Shown here: piece after piece, positions 41,224 to 49,624 of the stretch
Position numbering within the stretch: position 1 is the first letter of the stretch
Layout of the letters: each line of letters opens with the position of its first letter
Source of the DNA: JALZKA01 sp963734015
Lineage (GTDB): Bacteria; Actinomycetota; Thermoleophilia; Solirubrobacterales; 70-9
Length of the DNA stretch: 64,000 nt
Direction of reading: 5' to 3'
Assembly: GCA_963734015.1 (NCBI GenBank)
Contig: CAVTFG010000007.1
Span: 1 to 64,000, forward strand
Translations under genes and position numbers: made by a program
The notes under the pieces: model-generated
Told to the model about the DNA's origin: nothing
Database searches by the model: none
What the model saw: the letters and a program-made list of their open reading frames with translations, nothing else

Positions 41224-42561
41224 TTAGCGGGCGCCCCGCATCAATTGCTGCATGTCGGGCATCTTGCCCTTGCTGACGGCAGCCATCATCTTCTTCATCT
41301 GGCCGAACTGCTTGACGAGCTGGTTCACGGCCGGGACGGTGGTGCCCGAGCCCTGGGCGATCCGCTTGCGGCGCGATCCGTCGATCAGCTCGGGCTGGGC
41401 GCGCTCGGCCGGGGTCATGGACAGGATGATCGCCTCGATCCGGTCGAGCTCGCGGTCGTCCATGTCCGCGCTGCGCAGCTGCTTCATCGCCTTCCCCATG
41501 CCCGGCATCAGGCCCAGGACGTTCTGGAGCGGCCCCATCTTCCGGACCTGTCGGAGCTGCTCGAGGAAGTCCTCGAGGGTGAACTGCTGTTTGCGGATCT
41601 TGCGCTCGAGCTCCGCGGCGGAGTCCTGGTCGTGCACCTCCTCGGCCTTCTCGATCAGGGTCATCACGTCGCCCATGCCGAGGATCCGGGTCGCCATCCG
41701 CTCCGGGTGGAACCTCTCGAGCTGCTCGATCCGCTCGCCGACCGACGCGTAGAGGATCGGCTTGCCGGTCACGGCCTTGACCGAGAGCGCGGCACCGCCG
41801 CGGGCGTCACCGTCCAGCTTCGTGATCAGGACGCCGTCGAACTCCGTCCGCTCGCCAAACGCCTCGGCGACGTTGACCGCATCCTGCCCGGTCATCGCGT
41901 CGACGACCAGAAGGACGTTGTGCGGCTTCACCCGCTTGCGGATGGCGGCGAGCTCGTCCATGAGGTCCTCGTCCACGTGGAGCCGGCCGGCCGTGTCCAC
42001 GATCAGGACGTCGCGCCCCTCGCGCTTGGCCTGGCCCAGCGACCACTCCGCGATATCCACCGGGCTGCGTTCGGTGCCCTGCTCGTAGACGTGGGCGCCG
42101 GCGCGCTTGCCCATCGTCACGAGCTGCTCGACCGCTGCAGGGCGTTGCGTGTCGCATGCGGCCAGGGCCACGTTCTTTCCCTGCTGCCCGAGCAGGCGCG
42201 CCAGCTTCGCGCACGCCGTCGTCTTGCCCGAGCCCTGAAGGCCCGCCATCAGGATCACGGTCGGGCCCGACGACGCGAACGCCAGGTCCCGGCCCGAGCC
42301 GCCCATGAGCGCGGCAAGCTCCTCGTTGACGATCTTCGCGACCTGCTGGCCCGGATCCAGGCTCTCGAGCACGTCCGCGCCCAGGCAGCGCTCCTTGAGC
42401 GTGGCGGTGAACTGCTTGACGACCTTGAAGTTGACGTCCGCCTCGAGCAGCGCAAGGCGGATCTCGCGCATCGCCTTGTCGACATCGCCCTCGGTGAGCT
42501 TTCCGCGCGAGCGGACGTCGGAGAGGGTCCCCTGCAGGCGATCGCCGAGCGCATCGAACAT
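41224..42561 (-). CDS. ffh: Signal recognition particle protein Ffh
   Basis: A 445-residue Ffh. It contains the N domain, the G domain with MAGLQGSGKTTACAKLARLL, DTAGRLHVDEDLM and TKLDGDARGG, and a Met-rich M domain (MGPLQNVLGLMPGMGKAMKQ and a terminal MKKMMAAVSKGKMPDM). It binds SRP RNA and signal sequences and docks with FtsY. It follows ftsY by 32 bases on the same strand, so the SRP pair is co-expressed. No SRP RNA gene was seen in the window. Confidence 0.95.
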   Translation of the reverse strand: MFDALGDRLQGTLSDVRSRGKLTEGDVDKAMREIRLALLEADVNFKVVKQFTATLKERCLGADVLESLDPGQQVAKIVNEELAALMGGSGRDLAFASSGPTVILMAGLQGSGKTTACAKLARLLGQQGKNVALAACDTQRPAAVEQLVTMGKRAGAHVYEQGTERSPVDIAEWSLGQAKREGRDVLIVDTAGRLHVDEDLMDELAAIRKRVKPHNVLLVVDAMTGQDAVNVAEAFGERTEFDGVLITKLDGDARGGAALSVKAVTGKPILYASVGERIEQLERFHPERMATRILGMGDVMTLIEKAEEVHDQDSAAELERKIRKQQFTLEDFLEQLRQVRKMGPLQNVLGLMPGMGKAMKQLRSADMDDRELDRIEAIILSMTPAERAQPELIDGSRRKRIAQGSGTTVPAVNQLVKQFGQMKKMMAAVSKGKMPDMQQLMRGAR

Positions 42562-42593
42562 CGGAGGAGAGCTTACGAGCCTCCGGACCGCGG

Positions 42594-43601
42594 TCAGTCG
42601 CCGAGCAGCGCCTCGCAGAACTCGCGGGCGTCGAACGGACGGATGTCCTCCAGTCCCTCGCCGACGCCGATCAGCTTCACGGGGATTCCCAGCTCGCTCG
42701 CGATCGCAAGCGCGATGCCGCCCTTGGCGGTGCCGTCCAGCTTCGTGAGGATCACGCCGGTCACCTCCGCCGCGTCCGCAAACGCACGGGCTTGGCGCAG
42801 GCCGTTCTGGCCAGTGGTCGCGTCGATCACGATCAGGGTCTCGTGGGGAGCGCCCTCCATCCGCTTGGCGGCGACGCGCCTGACCTTGGTTAGCTCCTCC
42901 ATCAGGTTGCCGTGGGTGTGCAGGCGTCCCGCCGTGTCTACGATCACGACATCCGCCTCGCGCGCCTCCGCCGCCGCGATCGAGTCGAAGACCACGGCGC
43001 CGGGATCGCCGCCTGGCTGGCCGCGGACGATCTCGACTCCCGCCCGCTCCGCCCACGTCTCGAGCTGCTCGATCGCCGCCGCGCGGTAGGTGTCGGCCGC
43101 CGCGACGATCGTCCGCCGGCCGAGCGTGCGACCAAGCAGCTGCGCGAGCTTCCCGATCGTCGTCGTCTTGCCGGTTCCGTTCACCCCGACCACCATCAGC
43201 ACCGCGGGCTTCGCCGACAGGTCGATGCGCGCCGGACCGTGCGGAGCCGCCACCTCGGCGAGCAGCTCGACCAGCCGCGTTCGCGCCGCCTCCCCCTGAC
43301 CGACGGTGCCCGAGGTGACCTCGGACTCGAGCTTGCCGACCACCTGTGCCGTTACAGGCGCGCCGACGTCGGCGAGGATCAGCGCCTCCTCGAGCCGCTC
43401 GAAGGCCTGGGCATCGAGCTCGTCGAAGAAGCTGGACGAGACCTCGGCCGTAAGCGCCACGCGACTGCGCGCGAGGTTCTCGCGAAGGCGCCGGAAGACA
43501 CCGCCACGCTCGGTCTCCTCCTCCTCAGCGGACTCCACCGCCACGGCGCCCGGCGCGGGATCCGCACCCAGATCGAAGACCTCGTCCCACTCCCGCGCCA
43601 T
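42594..43601 (-). CDS. ftsY: Signal recognition particle receptor FtsY
   Basis: A 335-residue FtsY without the long acidic A domain of E. coli; the first 30 residues are only moderately acidic. The NG domain carries VVGVNGTGKTTTIGKLAQLL (P-loop), VDTAGRLHTHGNLMEEL and TKLDGTAKGG, with the final GVGEGLEDIRPFDAREFCEAL. It receives the SRP-ribosome complex at the membrane. It lies 16 bases after the rnc-smc ORF. Confidence 0.95.
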   Translation of the reverse strand: MAREWDEVFDLGADPAPGAVAVESAEEEETERGGVFRRLRENLARSRVALTAEVSSSFFDELDAQAFERLEEALILADVGAPVTAQVVGKLESEVTSGTVGQGEAARTRLVELLAEVAAPHGPARIDLSAKPAVLMVVGVNGTGKTTTIGKLAQLLGRTLGRRTIVAAADTYRAAAIEQLETWAERAGVEIVRGQPGGDPGAVVFDSIAAAEAREADVVIVDTAGRLHTHGNLMEELTKVRRVAAKRMEGAPHETLIVIDATTGQNGLRQARAFADAAEVTGVILTKLDGTAKGGIALAIASELGIPVKLIGVGEGLEDIRPFDAREFCEALLGD

Positions 43602-43617
43602 CGCGCGGAGAGGCTAG

Positions 43618-46600
43618 CTACGCCGCGTCGGCTTCGTCCAGGGCGGGCTGGTCGTCCTGCGGCATTCGCCGCGAGACCACCTTGGTGACGCCGCCCTTGC
43701 CCATCGAGACTCCATAGAGGACGTCGGCCGCGTCCATGGTGCGCTTCTGGTGGGTGACGACGATGAACTGGGCACGATCCGAGAAGCGTCGGACCAGCTG
43801 CAGGAACCGGTCGATGTTGGCGTCGTCGAGCGCGGCCTCGACCTCGTCGAGGATGTAGAACGGTGACGGCCGGGCGAGGAACACGGAGAAGACGAACGCG
43901 AGAGCGACGAGGGACTTCTCGCCGCCCGAGAGGAGTTGGAGTCGCCGCATCGCCTTGCCGGCAGGCGTGACCTCTATTTCAACGCCTGACATCTCCTCCG
44001 CTTCGCGTCCGGGGATGTCAGGGTCGGGGTCTCGCTCATCATCCTCAGACATGCCCGGTGGGACCTCGCCCTCCGGCGTCTCCGGCTCGGCGCCGCCCAA
44101 GACCGGCCGTGGCCCCTGCTCGGTCACGAGCCGGAGGCGGCCGCGGCCGCCGGGGAAGAGGTGCTCGATCAGCTCGCCGAAGTTGGCCTGCGCGGCCTCG
44201 AAGGTCTCCTCGAAGGCCTCGGTGATCTTGCGGTCGGTGTCGCGGATCAGGCCGCGAAGCTCCTTGAGCGCGTTCTCGAGGTCGGCTCGCTGCTCCTCGA
44301 GCTCGGTCAGGTAGGTCCGCGCCTCGTCGTACTCGCGCTCGGCGAGCGGGTTCACCGGACCCAGCGCCTCGCGGCGTCGGGCCAGCCGTTCGAGCTTCGT
44401 CTCGACCTCCGCACGCTCCTCGTCCGTCAGCGGCTCGTCGGCCGCTGTGATCACCCGGCCGAGCGCCTCGCCGATCCTGGCGAGCTCGCCGGCGGCTTCG
44501 TCGCTGCGGTCGCGCAGGTGCGCCGACCTCACCTCCGCCTCGGTGACCGTCTCGCCGGCGGCGCGCAGTCGGGCCTGGATCTCCGCGTCCTGGCGCGAGC
44601 ACTCGCGAAGGGCCGTGGTCGCATCGTCCGCCTCCGATTCGGCGAGCATCCGGCTCTCGAGCGCCGCGGCCCGCTCCCCGGTCGCGTCGCGTGCGCTCGC
44701 GGCCGCCCCGCAGAGCTCCGCGACCTGCCCGAGCAGTTCGCCTTCGACGGCGATCCGGCGCTCGATGGAATCCTGCCTTCGGCGCCCGAGCAGATCCTCG
44801 ACGCGCCGCGCAGTGCGCGTCGCCAACTCGAGCGAATCCCGCGCCCGGCCGACCTCGGTCGCGCGCTCCGATTCGCTCGCCGAGCTCCGGGCACGGCCGA
44901 GCGCGTCGGCCGCGGTCGCCGTTGCCTCGGCGGCACGGTCAAGCCCGACGTCCACGGGATCGCCACCGGCGCGCTCCGCCTCCGCGGCGAGCTCGGCCGC
45001 GAGCTGTCCCAGCGCCGCCTGGCGGTGCTCGAGTTCGCGCGCCATGCCCTCGCGACGGGCGGCCAGAGCGTCCGCGCGGGCTGCCAGCCGCTCGTTGGCT
45101 GCCCGGATCGCGGTGAGGCGACCCCACGCCTCGGTGCGCTCGCGGTCGCGCTCGGCGAGGCGCCCCTCGATCTCCGTCCGGCGTTTGGTGACGACCGCGA
45201 GCTCGGCATCGATCTTTTCTCGTGCCGCCCGGGCTTCGGCGGCGCGGCGCTCGGCGGCGGCCAGCTCCTCGGCCCCGGCGCCTGCCTCGGCCGCGAGCAG
45301 CCTGGCCCGCAGCTCGTTCGACTCCCGCTCGAGCCTCGTGTGGATGTCGGCAGCCTGCGCCTGCTGCTTCAGGGGCCGCAGGCGGCGCCTGGCCTCACGC
45401 TCGACGTCGAGTGCCCGGTCGAGGTTCTCCTGCGTGCGCTCGAGCCGCAACTGGGCGCGGCGCCGGCGCTTGCGGTGCTTGCCGAGGCCGGCGGCCTCCT
45501 CGATCAGAAGCCGGCGGTGACGAGGCTTCGAGTGGACGATCTCCTCGACCCGGCCCTGGCTGATGACCGAGTGCATCTCGCCCCCGAGGTTCGCGTCCGA
45601 CAGCGTGTCGATGACGTCGACAAGCCGGCAGCGCGCGCCGTTCAACCGGTACTCGCCCTCCCCGGCCCGGTCGAGGCGCCGCTGCACCGAGACCTCCGCG
45701 AACCCGAGGGGCATCTCGTCCTCTGTGTCCGCCGCCAGGATCACCTCCACCTCGGCGTACCTGCTCGGTCCCATGCCCTCGCCGCCGGTGTAAACCATGT
45801 CCTGCATCGACTGGCCGCGGACGCTCAGCGGGCTCTGTTCGCCCAGCGCCCACAGCACGGCGTCGGTGATGTTCGACTTGCCGCAGCCGTTCGGTCCCAC
45901 GATCACGCTGACGCCCGGAGAGAACTCCAAGCGGGTGCGCTCAGGAAAGGACTTGAAGCCCTTGATTGAGATCGAGCTCAGGTGCATACGCGCGTTTTCG
46001 AACGGGAAGGCTCGCGGGGTGGTCGGACGGACTATTCGCCCAAGCCGCTCCAGCGCTTCCGCCGCCGCGGCCTGCTCTGCCGCTTTCTTCGACCGCCCGC
46101 CCCCGGCTCCTACCTGCTCGCCGTCGACCGTGACGCCGACCACGAAGCTGCGGTCGTGCGGAGGGCCCTCCTCGCTGGTCACCTCGTAGCGTACGCGGCC
46201 GCCGATACGGGCCACTCGTTCCTGAAGGGCGGACTTGAAGTCGAGGACCGTCTCGGAGGCCAGCTCCACCTGGCGGGCGAACGCTCCAACGATCGCCGGC
46301 GCCGTGCGCTCGAAGCCGTGATGGAGATAGCACGCGCCGATCACTGCCTCGCAGATCGAGGCGAGCGCCCGCTCGCTGCCGAGCAGGCCGTCGAGCTGAA
46401 TGCCCCCTTCCACCCGATCGGGCTCGACCGCCGCCATCAGATCCGGGAGTCCCAGGTCGGCAGCGACATCCGCGCACGCCCGGCCGCTGACCGCCTGCCC
46501 GTGGACCTTCGTCAGGCGGCCGATGTCGGCGCGCGGAGAGCGGGCGAAGAGGTGCTGGGCGATCGCCAGGCCAAGCACGCCGTCGCCGAGAAACGCCAGG

Positions 46601-46770
46601 CGGCCATACGAATCGGCCCGCTGCTCGACCCATGACGAGTGCATGAGGGCGCGCCGCTGGAGGTCCTCGGGCAGGCCCTCGACCAGCGCACGGAGGGCCG
46701 CAGGGCCCTCGACCTCGCGCTTGCGAGCGTGCCTCCCCCCGCGAGTGATCCCGCGGATGCCCCTCGCCAT
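43618..46770 (-). CDS. RNase III-like protein fused in frame to hinge-less SMC-like ATPase
   Basis: One uninterrupted 1050-codon ORF. Residues 1-245 are RNase III plus a dsRNA-binding domain (177-242), but the catalytic acids matching E. coli E41 and D114 are Ala59 and Ser138; only Asp63 and Glu141 remain. Residue 262 is the Met at which an SMC protein would start (IKGFKSFPERTRLEF). The SMC part has Walker A GPNGCGKSN, Q-loop ISQGRVEEI, signature LLSGGEKSLVALAF and Walker B FYILDEVEAALDD. It is about 789 residues against some 1150-1200 usual, and no hinge domain is recognisable in the coiled coil. No ribosome site precedes Met262. Its place before ftsY is normal for both genes. An acidic loop of about 35 residues interrupts the C-terminal head. 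Confidence 0.82.
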   Translation of the reverse strand: MARGIRGITRGGRHARKREVEGPAALRALVEGLPEDLQRRALMHSSWVEQRADSYGRLAFLGDGVLGLAIAQHLFARSPRADIGRLTKVHGQAVSGRACADVAADLGLPDLMAAVEPDRVEGGIQLDGLLGSERALASICEAVIGACYLHHGFERTAPAIVGAFARQVELASETVLDFKSALQERVARIGGRVRYEVTSEEGPPHDRSFVVGVTVDGEQVGAGGGRSKKAAEQAAAAEALERLGRIVRPTTPRAFPFENARMHLSSISIKGFKSFPERTRLEFSPGVSVIVGPNGCGKSNITDAVLWALGEQSPLSVRGQSMQDMVYTGGEGMGPSRYAEVEVILAADTEDEMPLGFAEVSVQRRLDRAGEGEYRLNGARCRLVDVIDTLSDANLGGEMHSVISQGRVEEIVHSKPRHRRLLIEEAAGLGKHRKRRRRAQLRLERTQENLDRALDVEREARRRLRPLKQQAQAADIHTRLERESNELRARLLAAEAGAGAEELAAAERRAAEARAAREKIDAELAVVTKRRTEIEGRLAERDRERTEAWGRLTAIRAANERLAARADALAARREGMARELEHRQAALGQLAAELAAEAERAGGDPVDVGLDRAAEATATAADALGRARSSASESERATEVGRARDSLELATRTARRVEDLLGRRRQDSIERRIAVEGELLGQVAELCGAAASARDATGERAAALESRMLAESEADDATTALRECSRQDAEIQARLRAAGETVTEAEVRSAHLRDRSDEAAGELARIGEALGRVITAADEPLTDEERAEVETKLERLARRREALGPVNPLAEREYDEARTYLTELEEQRADLENALKELRGLIRDTDRKITEAFEETFEAAQANFGELIEHLFPGGRGRLRLVTEQGPRPVLGGAEPETPEGEVPPGMSEDDERDPDPDIPGREAEEMSGVEIEVTPAGKAMRRLQLLSGGEKSLVALAFVFSVFLARPSPFYILDEVEAALDDANIDRFLQLVRRFSDRAQFIVVTHQKRTMDAADVLYGVSMGKGGVTKVVSRRMPQDDQPALDEADAA

Positions 46771-46773
46771 GAC

Positions 46774-46824
46774 TCACTCCCCTACCGGGGAGGCCCACCT
46801 TCTTTCGCGCCTTACGTCGCTCAC
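46774..46824 (-). CDS. MSDVRRE short ORF before the rnc-smc gene
   Basis: A 16-codon ORF with a GTG start: MSDVRRERRWASPVGE, stop 3 bases before the rnc-smc ATG. It starts 4 bases after the acpP stop codon. A 6-bp stem (CTCCCC, loop GGTA, GGGGAG) fills its 3' half, and the right arm GGGGAG is the only ribosome site for the next gene. Member of the six-copy cassette family also found at 50713, 58531, 58587, 61200 and 61256. Confidence 0.55.
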   Translation of the reverse strand: MSDVRRERRWASPVGE

Positions 46825-46828
46825 CGAA

Positions 46829-47080
46829 TCACGTTCGCTCCACCACGAAGTCGACCGCCTGGCCCACGGTGACGATGCCCTCGGCCTCCTGCTCGGTCAT
46901 CGTCACCCCATAGGTGTCCTCGAGCTCCATCACCAGCTCGTAGAGGTCGAGCGAGTCCGCATCGAGGTCGTCGCGGAAATGGGTCGTGTCGGAGATCGTG
47001 TCGGAGGCGACGCTGAGCTCGTCCGCCAAATGGGACCGAACCTTCTCGAACACCTCGTCACGACCGAGACTCACGGTCAT
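46829..47080 (-). CDS. acpP: Acyl carrier protein
   Basis: An 83-residue ACP. The phosphopantetheine site is DLDADSLDL with Ser43, followed by YELVMELEDTYGVTMTEQ. It carries growing acyl chains in fatty acid synthesis. It lies 7 bases after plsX in the usual plsX-acpP-rnc-smc order and is followed by a short MSDVRRE ORF. Confidence 0.95.
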   Translation of the reverse strand: MTVSLGRDEVFEKVRSHLADELSVASDTISDTTHFRDDLDADSLDLYELVMELEDTYGVTMTEQEAEGIVTVGQAVDFVVERT

Positions 47081-47087
47081 TTTCTTA

Positions 47088-48104
47088 TCAGGTAGGCCCG
47101 TCAGCTAGGTCTGCACGGGTGGCTCCCGCGCTCTCGAGCAGCTGGCCGGTCCGCTCGACGGCTCGCTCCGAGACGGTTCGCGCCGCCAGCCGGATCGCGT
47201 TCGCGATGCCCTCCGGACCGGAGCTCCCGTGGGCCACGACGGCCACGCCGCGCAGGCCCAGCAGGATGGCGCCGCCGGTCGTGTCGGGGTCCATCTCGCG
47301 CCGCAGACCGCCGAGCGCCGGCCGCAGGAGGAGGCCGCCAACCGCCGCCACGGGGTTGGACCGCGCGGCGTCGCCGACGGCCGCGCCCACCGCCTTCGCG
47401 GTCCCCTCGAGCGTCTTCAGAGCGATGTTCCCGGTGAAGCCGTCGGTCACGATCACGTCGGCCGCCTCGCCGAGCAGGTCGCGGCCCTCGACGTTCCCGA
47501 CGAACTCGATGCCATCCAGCTCGGCGAGCTCCGCATGCGCCTCCACCACGATCGGCGTGCCCTTCTTCGCCTCCTCGCCCACGGAGAGGAGTGCGACGCG
47601 TGGCGAGTCGACCCCGAGGACGGCGCGCGAGAACGCGGCGCCGAGGACCCCGAACTGGACGAGGTCCTGGCTGCGGACCTCGGTGTTGGCGCCGACGTCG
47701 AGCAGCACGGTGGGCGGTCCCGAGCGGCCGGGGACGGCAAGCTGGAGCGCCAGCGCGGGCCGGCGGACGCCGCGCAGCCGTTTCATCGCGAAGAGGGCTG
47801 CCGTCATGGTCGCGCCGGTGGGGCCCGCGCTCACCATCGCGTCCGACGGGCCTTCGGCGGCGTCCGCGGCCGCCAGCACCACCGAGGCCTGGGGATGCGA
47901 GCGCACCGCGCCCACCGGATCCTGGTCGTTCGAGATGTGATCGAGCGCCTCCACCATCTCGATCCCGTCGAGGTCGCCGAACGCTTCCGGGTCCCCGAAC
48001 AGCCGAATCGCGATCCCGTCGTCCACAGCGGTGCGGAGCCCCTGGACGAGAACGTCTGGGCCCCGCTCGACCCCCCTGCCGTCGACCGCGACCGTGACGG
48101 CCAC
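47088..48104 (-). CDS. plsX: Phosphate acyltransferase PlsX
   Basis: A 338-residue PlsX. VVLAAADAAEGPSDAMVSAGPTGA, LLDVGANTE and DVIVTDGFTGNIALKTLEG are the family landmarks. It makes acyl-phosphate from acyl-ACP for phosphatidate synthesis. GTG start at 48104, four bases after the rpmF stop. The order rpmF-plsX-acpP is the standard one and allows coordinated ribosome and membrane synthesis. Confidence 0.92.
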   Translation of the reverse strand: MAVTVAVDGRGVERGPDVLVQGLRTAVDDGIAIRLFGDPEAFGDLDGIEMVEALDHISNDQDPVGAVRSHPQASVVLAAADAAEGPSDAMVSAGPTGATMTAALFAMKRLRGVRRPALALQLAVPGRSGPPTVLLDVGANTEVRSQDLVQFGVLGAAFSRAVLGVDSPRVALLSVGEEAKKGTPIVVEAHAELAELDGIEFVGNVEGRDLLGEAADVIVTDGFTGNIALKTLEGTAKAVGAAVGDAARSNPVAAVGGLLLRPALGGLRREMDPDTTGGAILLGLRGVAVVAHGSSGPEGIANAIRLAARTVSERAVERTGQLLESAGATRADLADGPT

Positions 48105-48108
48105 GGCG

Positions 48109-48327
48109 CTATTCAGCTGGTGGGGTCGCCGGGCCGCCGAGCTCCTCGGGGACCTCCGGCGCGATCACCTCGCGCCCCGCATAGGTGCCACAGGTCGGGC
48201 ACACGCGGTGCGGCATGCGAGGCGAGTGGCAGCGCGGGCAGCGATTCAGCCTCGGGGCTGAGACGCCGTGGGTGGCGCGCCGCTTGTCGCGGCGCGTGCG
48301 TGAAGTTCTCTTCTTCGGGACTGCCAT
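48109..48327 (-). CDS. rpmF: Ribosomal protein L32
   Basis: A 72-residue L32: MAVPKKRTSRTRRDKRRATH and a zinc site formed by CPRCH and CPTCG, both CxxC pairs being intact. It is about 12 residues longer than usual at the C-terminus (EVPEELGGPATPPAE). It is part of the 50S subunit and is coupled to plsX. Confidence 0.95.
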   Translation of the reverse strand: MAVPKKRTSRTRRDKRRATHGVSAPRLNRCPRCHSPRMPHRVCPTCGTYAGREVIAPEVPEELGGPATPPAE

Positions 48328-48378
48328 GCGGCCCGGGATGGTAGCGAGGCGTCCTTGGCCCCCCTGACAAGGGTGGAT

Positions 48379-48897
48379 CTACTCCTGGAGCTCGCGAAGC
48401 TTCGCCCAGCGCGGATCGGGGGCGCGCTCGTGGACGTGGGTGGCCGGATCGACGTCGTTCAACGACACGCCGCATTCCGGGCAGAGGCCGGCGCAGTCGG
48501 GCCGGCAGAGCAGGGTCTGCGGCAGCGCCAGGGCGATTGCGTCATGCGCCCAGGCGCCGACGTCGAGCACGCCATCATCGACGTACGGGCTGTTCAGCTC
48601 CTCATCGTTCGAGCTCGGCTGCTCGACCTCGCGGGCGTCGACCTCGACCGGGAACGTCGAGCCGGTCAGGCATCGCGTGCAGGGGCCGCTGAGACGAGCC
48701 TCGAGGCGCAGCCTGAGCGCGTGCCCCGACGCGGTGCGCGAGATGTCAAGGCGAACCGGCACCTTCGCCGGCTCGACGGCGTAGCTCTCGCCACCGAGAT
48801 CGAAGGCGCCGGTCTCGAGCTCGACGTCCACCCGACTCGCCTCACCCGACTTGAGCGCCAGGGTGGTGAGATCAATCGTGTTGAATGGCGCCGGCAT
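48379..48897 (-). CDS. DUF177 (YceD) family protein
   Basis: A 172-residue DUF177 protein. It has the motif LSGPCTRCL near the middle, then an acidic stretch and a Cys-rich segment PDCAGLCPECG near 138-148. This is the usual partner upstream of rpmF. YceD-type proteins have been linked to rRNA processing or ribosome assembly, but without a settled mechanism. ATG at 48897 fits the family start; the frame extends two codons further to a TTG. Confidence 0.88.
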   Translation of the reverse strand: MPAPFNTIDLTTLALKSGEASRVDVELETGAFDLGGESYAVEPAKVPVRLDISRTASGHALRLRLEARLSGPCTRCLTGSTFPVEVDAREVEQPSSNDEELNSPYVDDGVLDVGAWAHDAIALALPQTLLCRPDCAGLCPECGVSLNDVDPATHVHERAPDPRWAKLRELQE

Positions 48898-48922
48898 CGC
48901 CAACCGAATGTAGCGCCGAAAC

Positions 48923-49483
48923 GTGAACGCTCAATTCCACTGGGACCCCGAGACCTACCTCGAGCTGATCCACTCCGAGGTGCCGCGCTACGACGAGCTC
49001 CAGGAGGCGGCGATCGACGCGATCCCGTTCCCGCCGGCGCGAGTGCTGGAACTCGGGTTCGGCACCGCGGAGACCACGCGGCGGATCTGGGAGCGCTACC
49101 CGGACACGCGGATCACGGGCCTCGACTCGAGCCCCGACATGGTCTTCAAGGCGCGCGAGCTGGGCTGGGAGGAGATGCGCCTCGGCCGCATCGAGGACCC
49201 GCTGCCGGACGGCCCCTGGGACCTGGTCATCGCGGTCCTCAGCGTGCATCACCTCGATGCCGCGGGCAAGCAGGACCTGTTCCGCCGGGTTCGCGAGCAC
49301 TCGCGCTCGCTCGTGATCGGGGACGTGGTCGAGGTCGAGCCCGAACGGAGGGTGACCCCGGTCGACTACGAGTACGACATCCCCTCCCCCGCCGCCGACC
49401 AGGCGGAGTGGTCCGGCGGGGAGGTCGTCTGGGAGGTCGACGACCTGGCCGTGATCCGAGCCGTCTACGAGGGAGCAGCGTGA
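48923..49483 (+). CDS. Class I SAM-dependent methyltransferase
   Basis: A 186-residue methyltransferase starting GTG (reading MNAQFHWDPETYLEL). Motif I is VLELGFGTAET near 41, the acid of motif II is in ITGLDSSPDM near 66, and DLVIAVLSVHHLD follows near 100. The substrate is unknown. It is divergent from the DUF177 gene by 25 bases and overlaps the ECH fragment by one base (TGATG), so the two once formed an operon. Confidence 0.82.
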   Translation: MNAQFHWDPETYLELIHSEVPRYDELQEAAIDAIPFPPARVLELGFGTAETTRRIWERYPDTRITGLDSSPDMVFKARELGWEEMRLGRIEDPLPDGPWDLVIAVLSVHHLDAAGKQDLFRRVREHSRSLVIGDVVEVEPERRVTPVDYEYDIPSPAADQAEWSGGEVVWEVDDLAVIRAVYEGAA

Positions 49484-49624
49484 TGTCGAAGGTGATCTAC
49501 GAAAAGCGTGACCGGATCGCCTTCGTGACGATCAACCCGGCCGGAGGCGCGGAACGCGATCGACCCGGGTCGCGTCGGCGAGCACGAGACCGGTCCCGCC
49601 GCTTCGAACGAGAAGCAGCAGTAG
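49483..49624 (+). pseudogene. Enoyl-CoA hydratase remnant
   Basis: The first 17 codons read VIYEKRDRIAFVTIN, the opening strands of the crotonase family. A one-base frame change near 49540 continues RPEARNAIDP, also family-typical. The frame then runs into unrelated GEHETGPAASNEKQQ and stops. More than 200 residues including the oxyanion hole are missing. It is therefore a fragment left by a large deletion. Confidence 0.7.

Noticed and set aside
41209..43617. SRP RNA gene near ffh or ftsY
   Set aside because: The gaps around these genes are 15-32 bases; no room for it.
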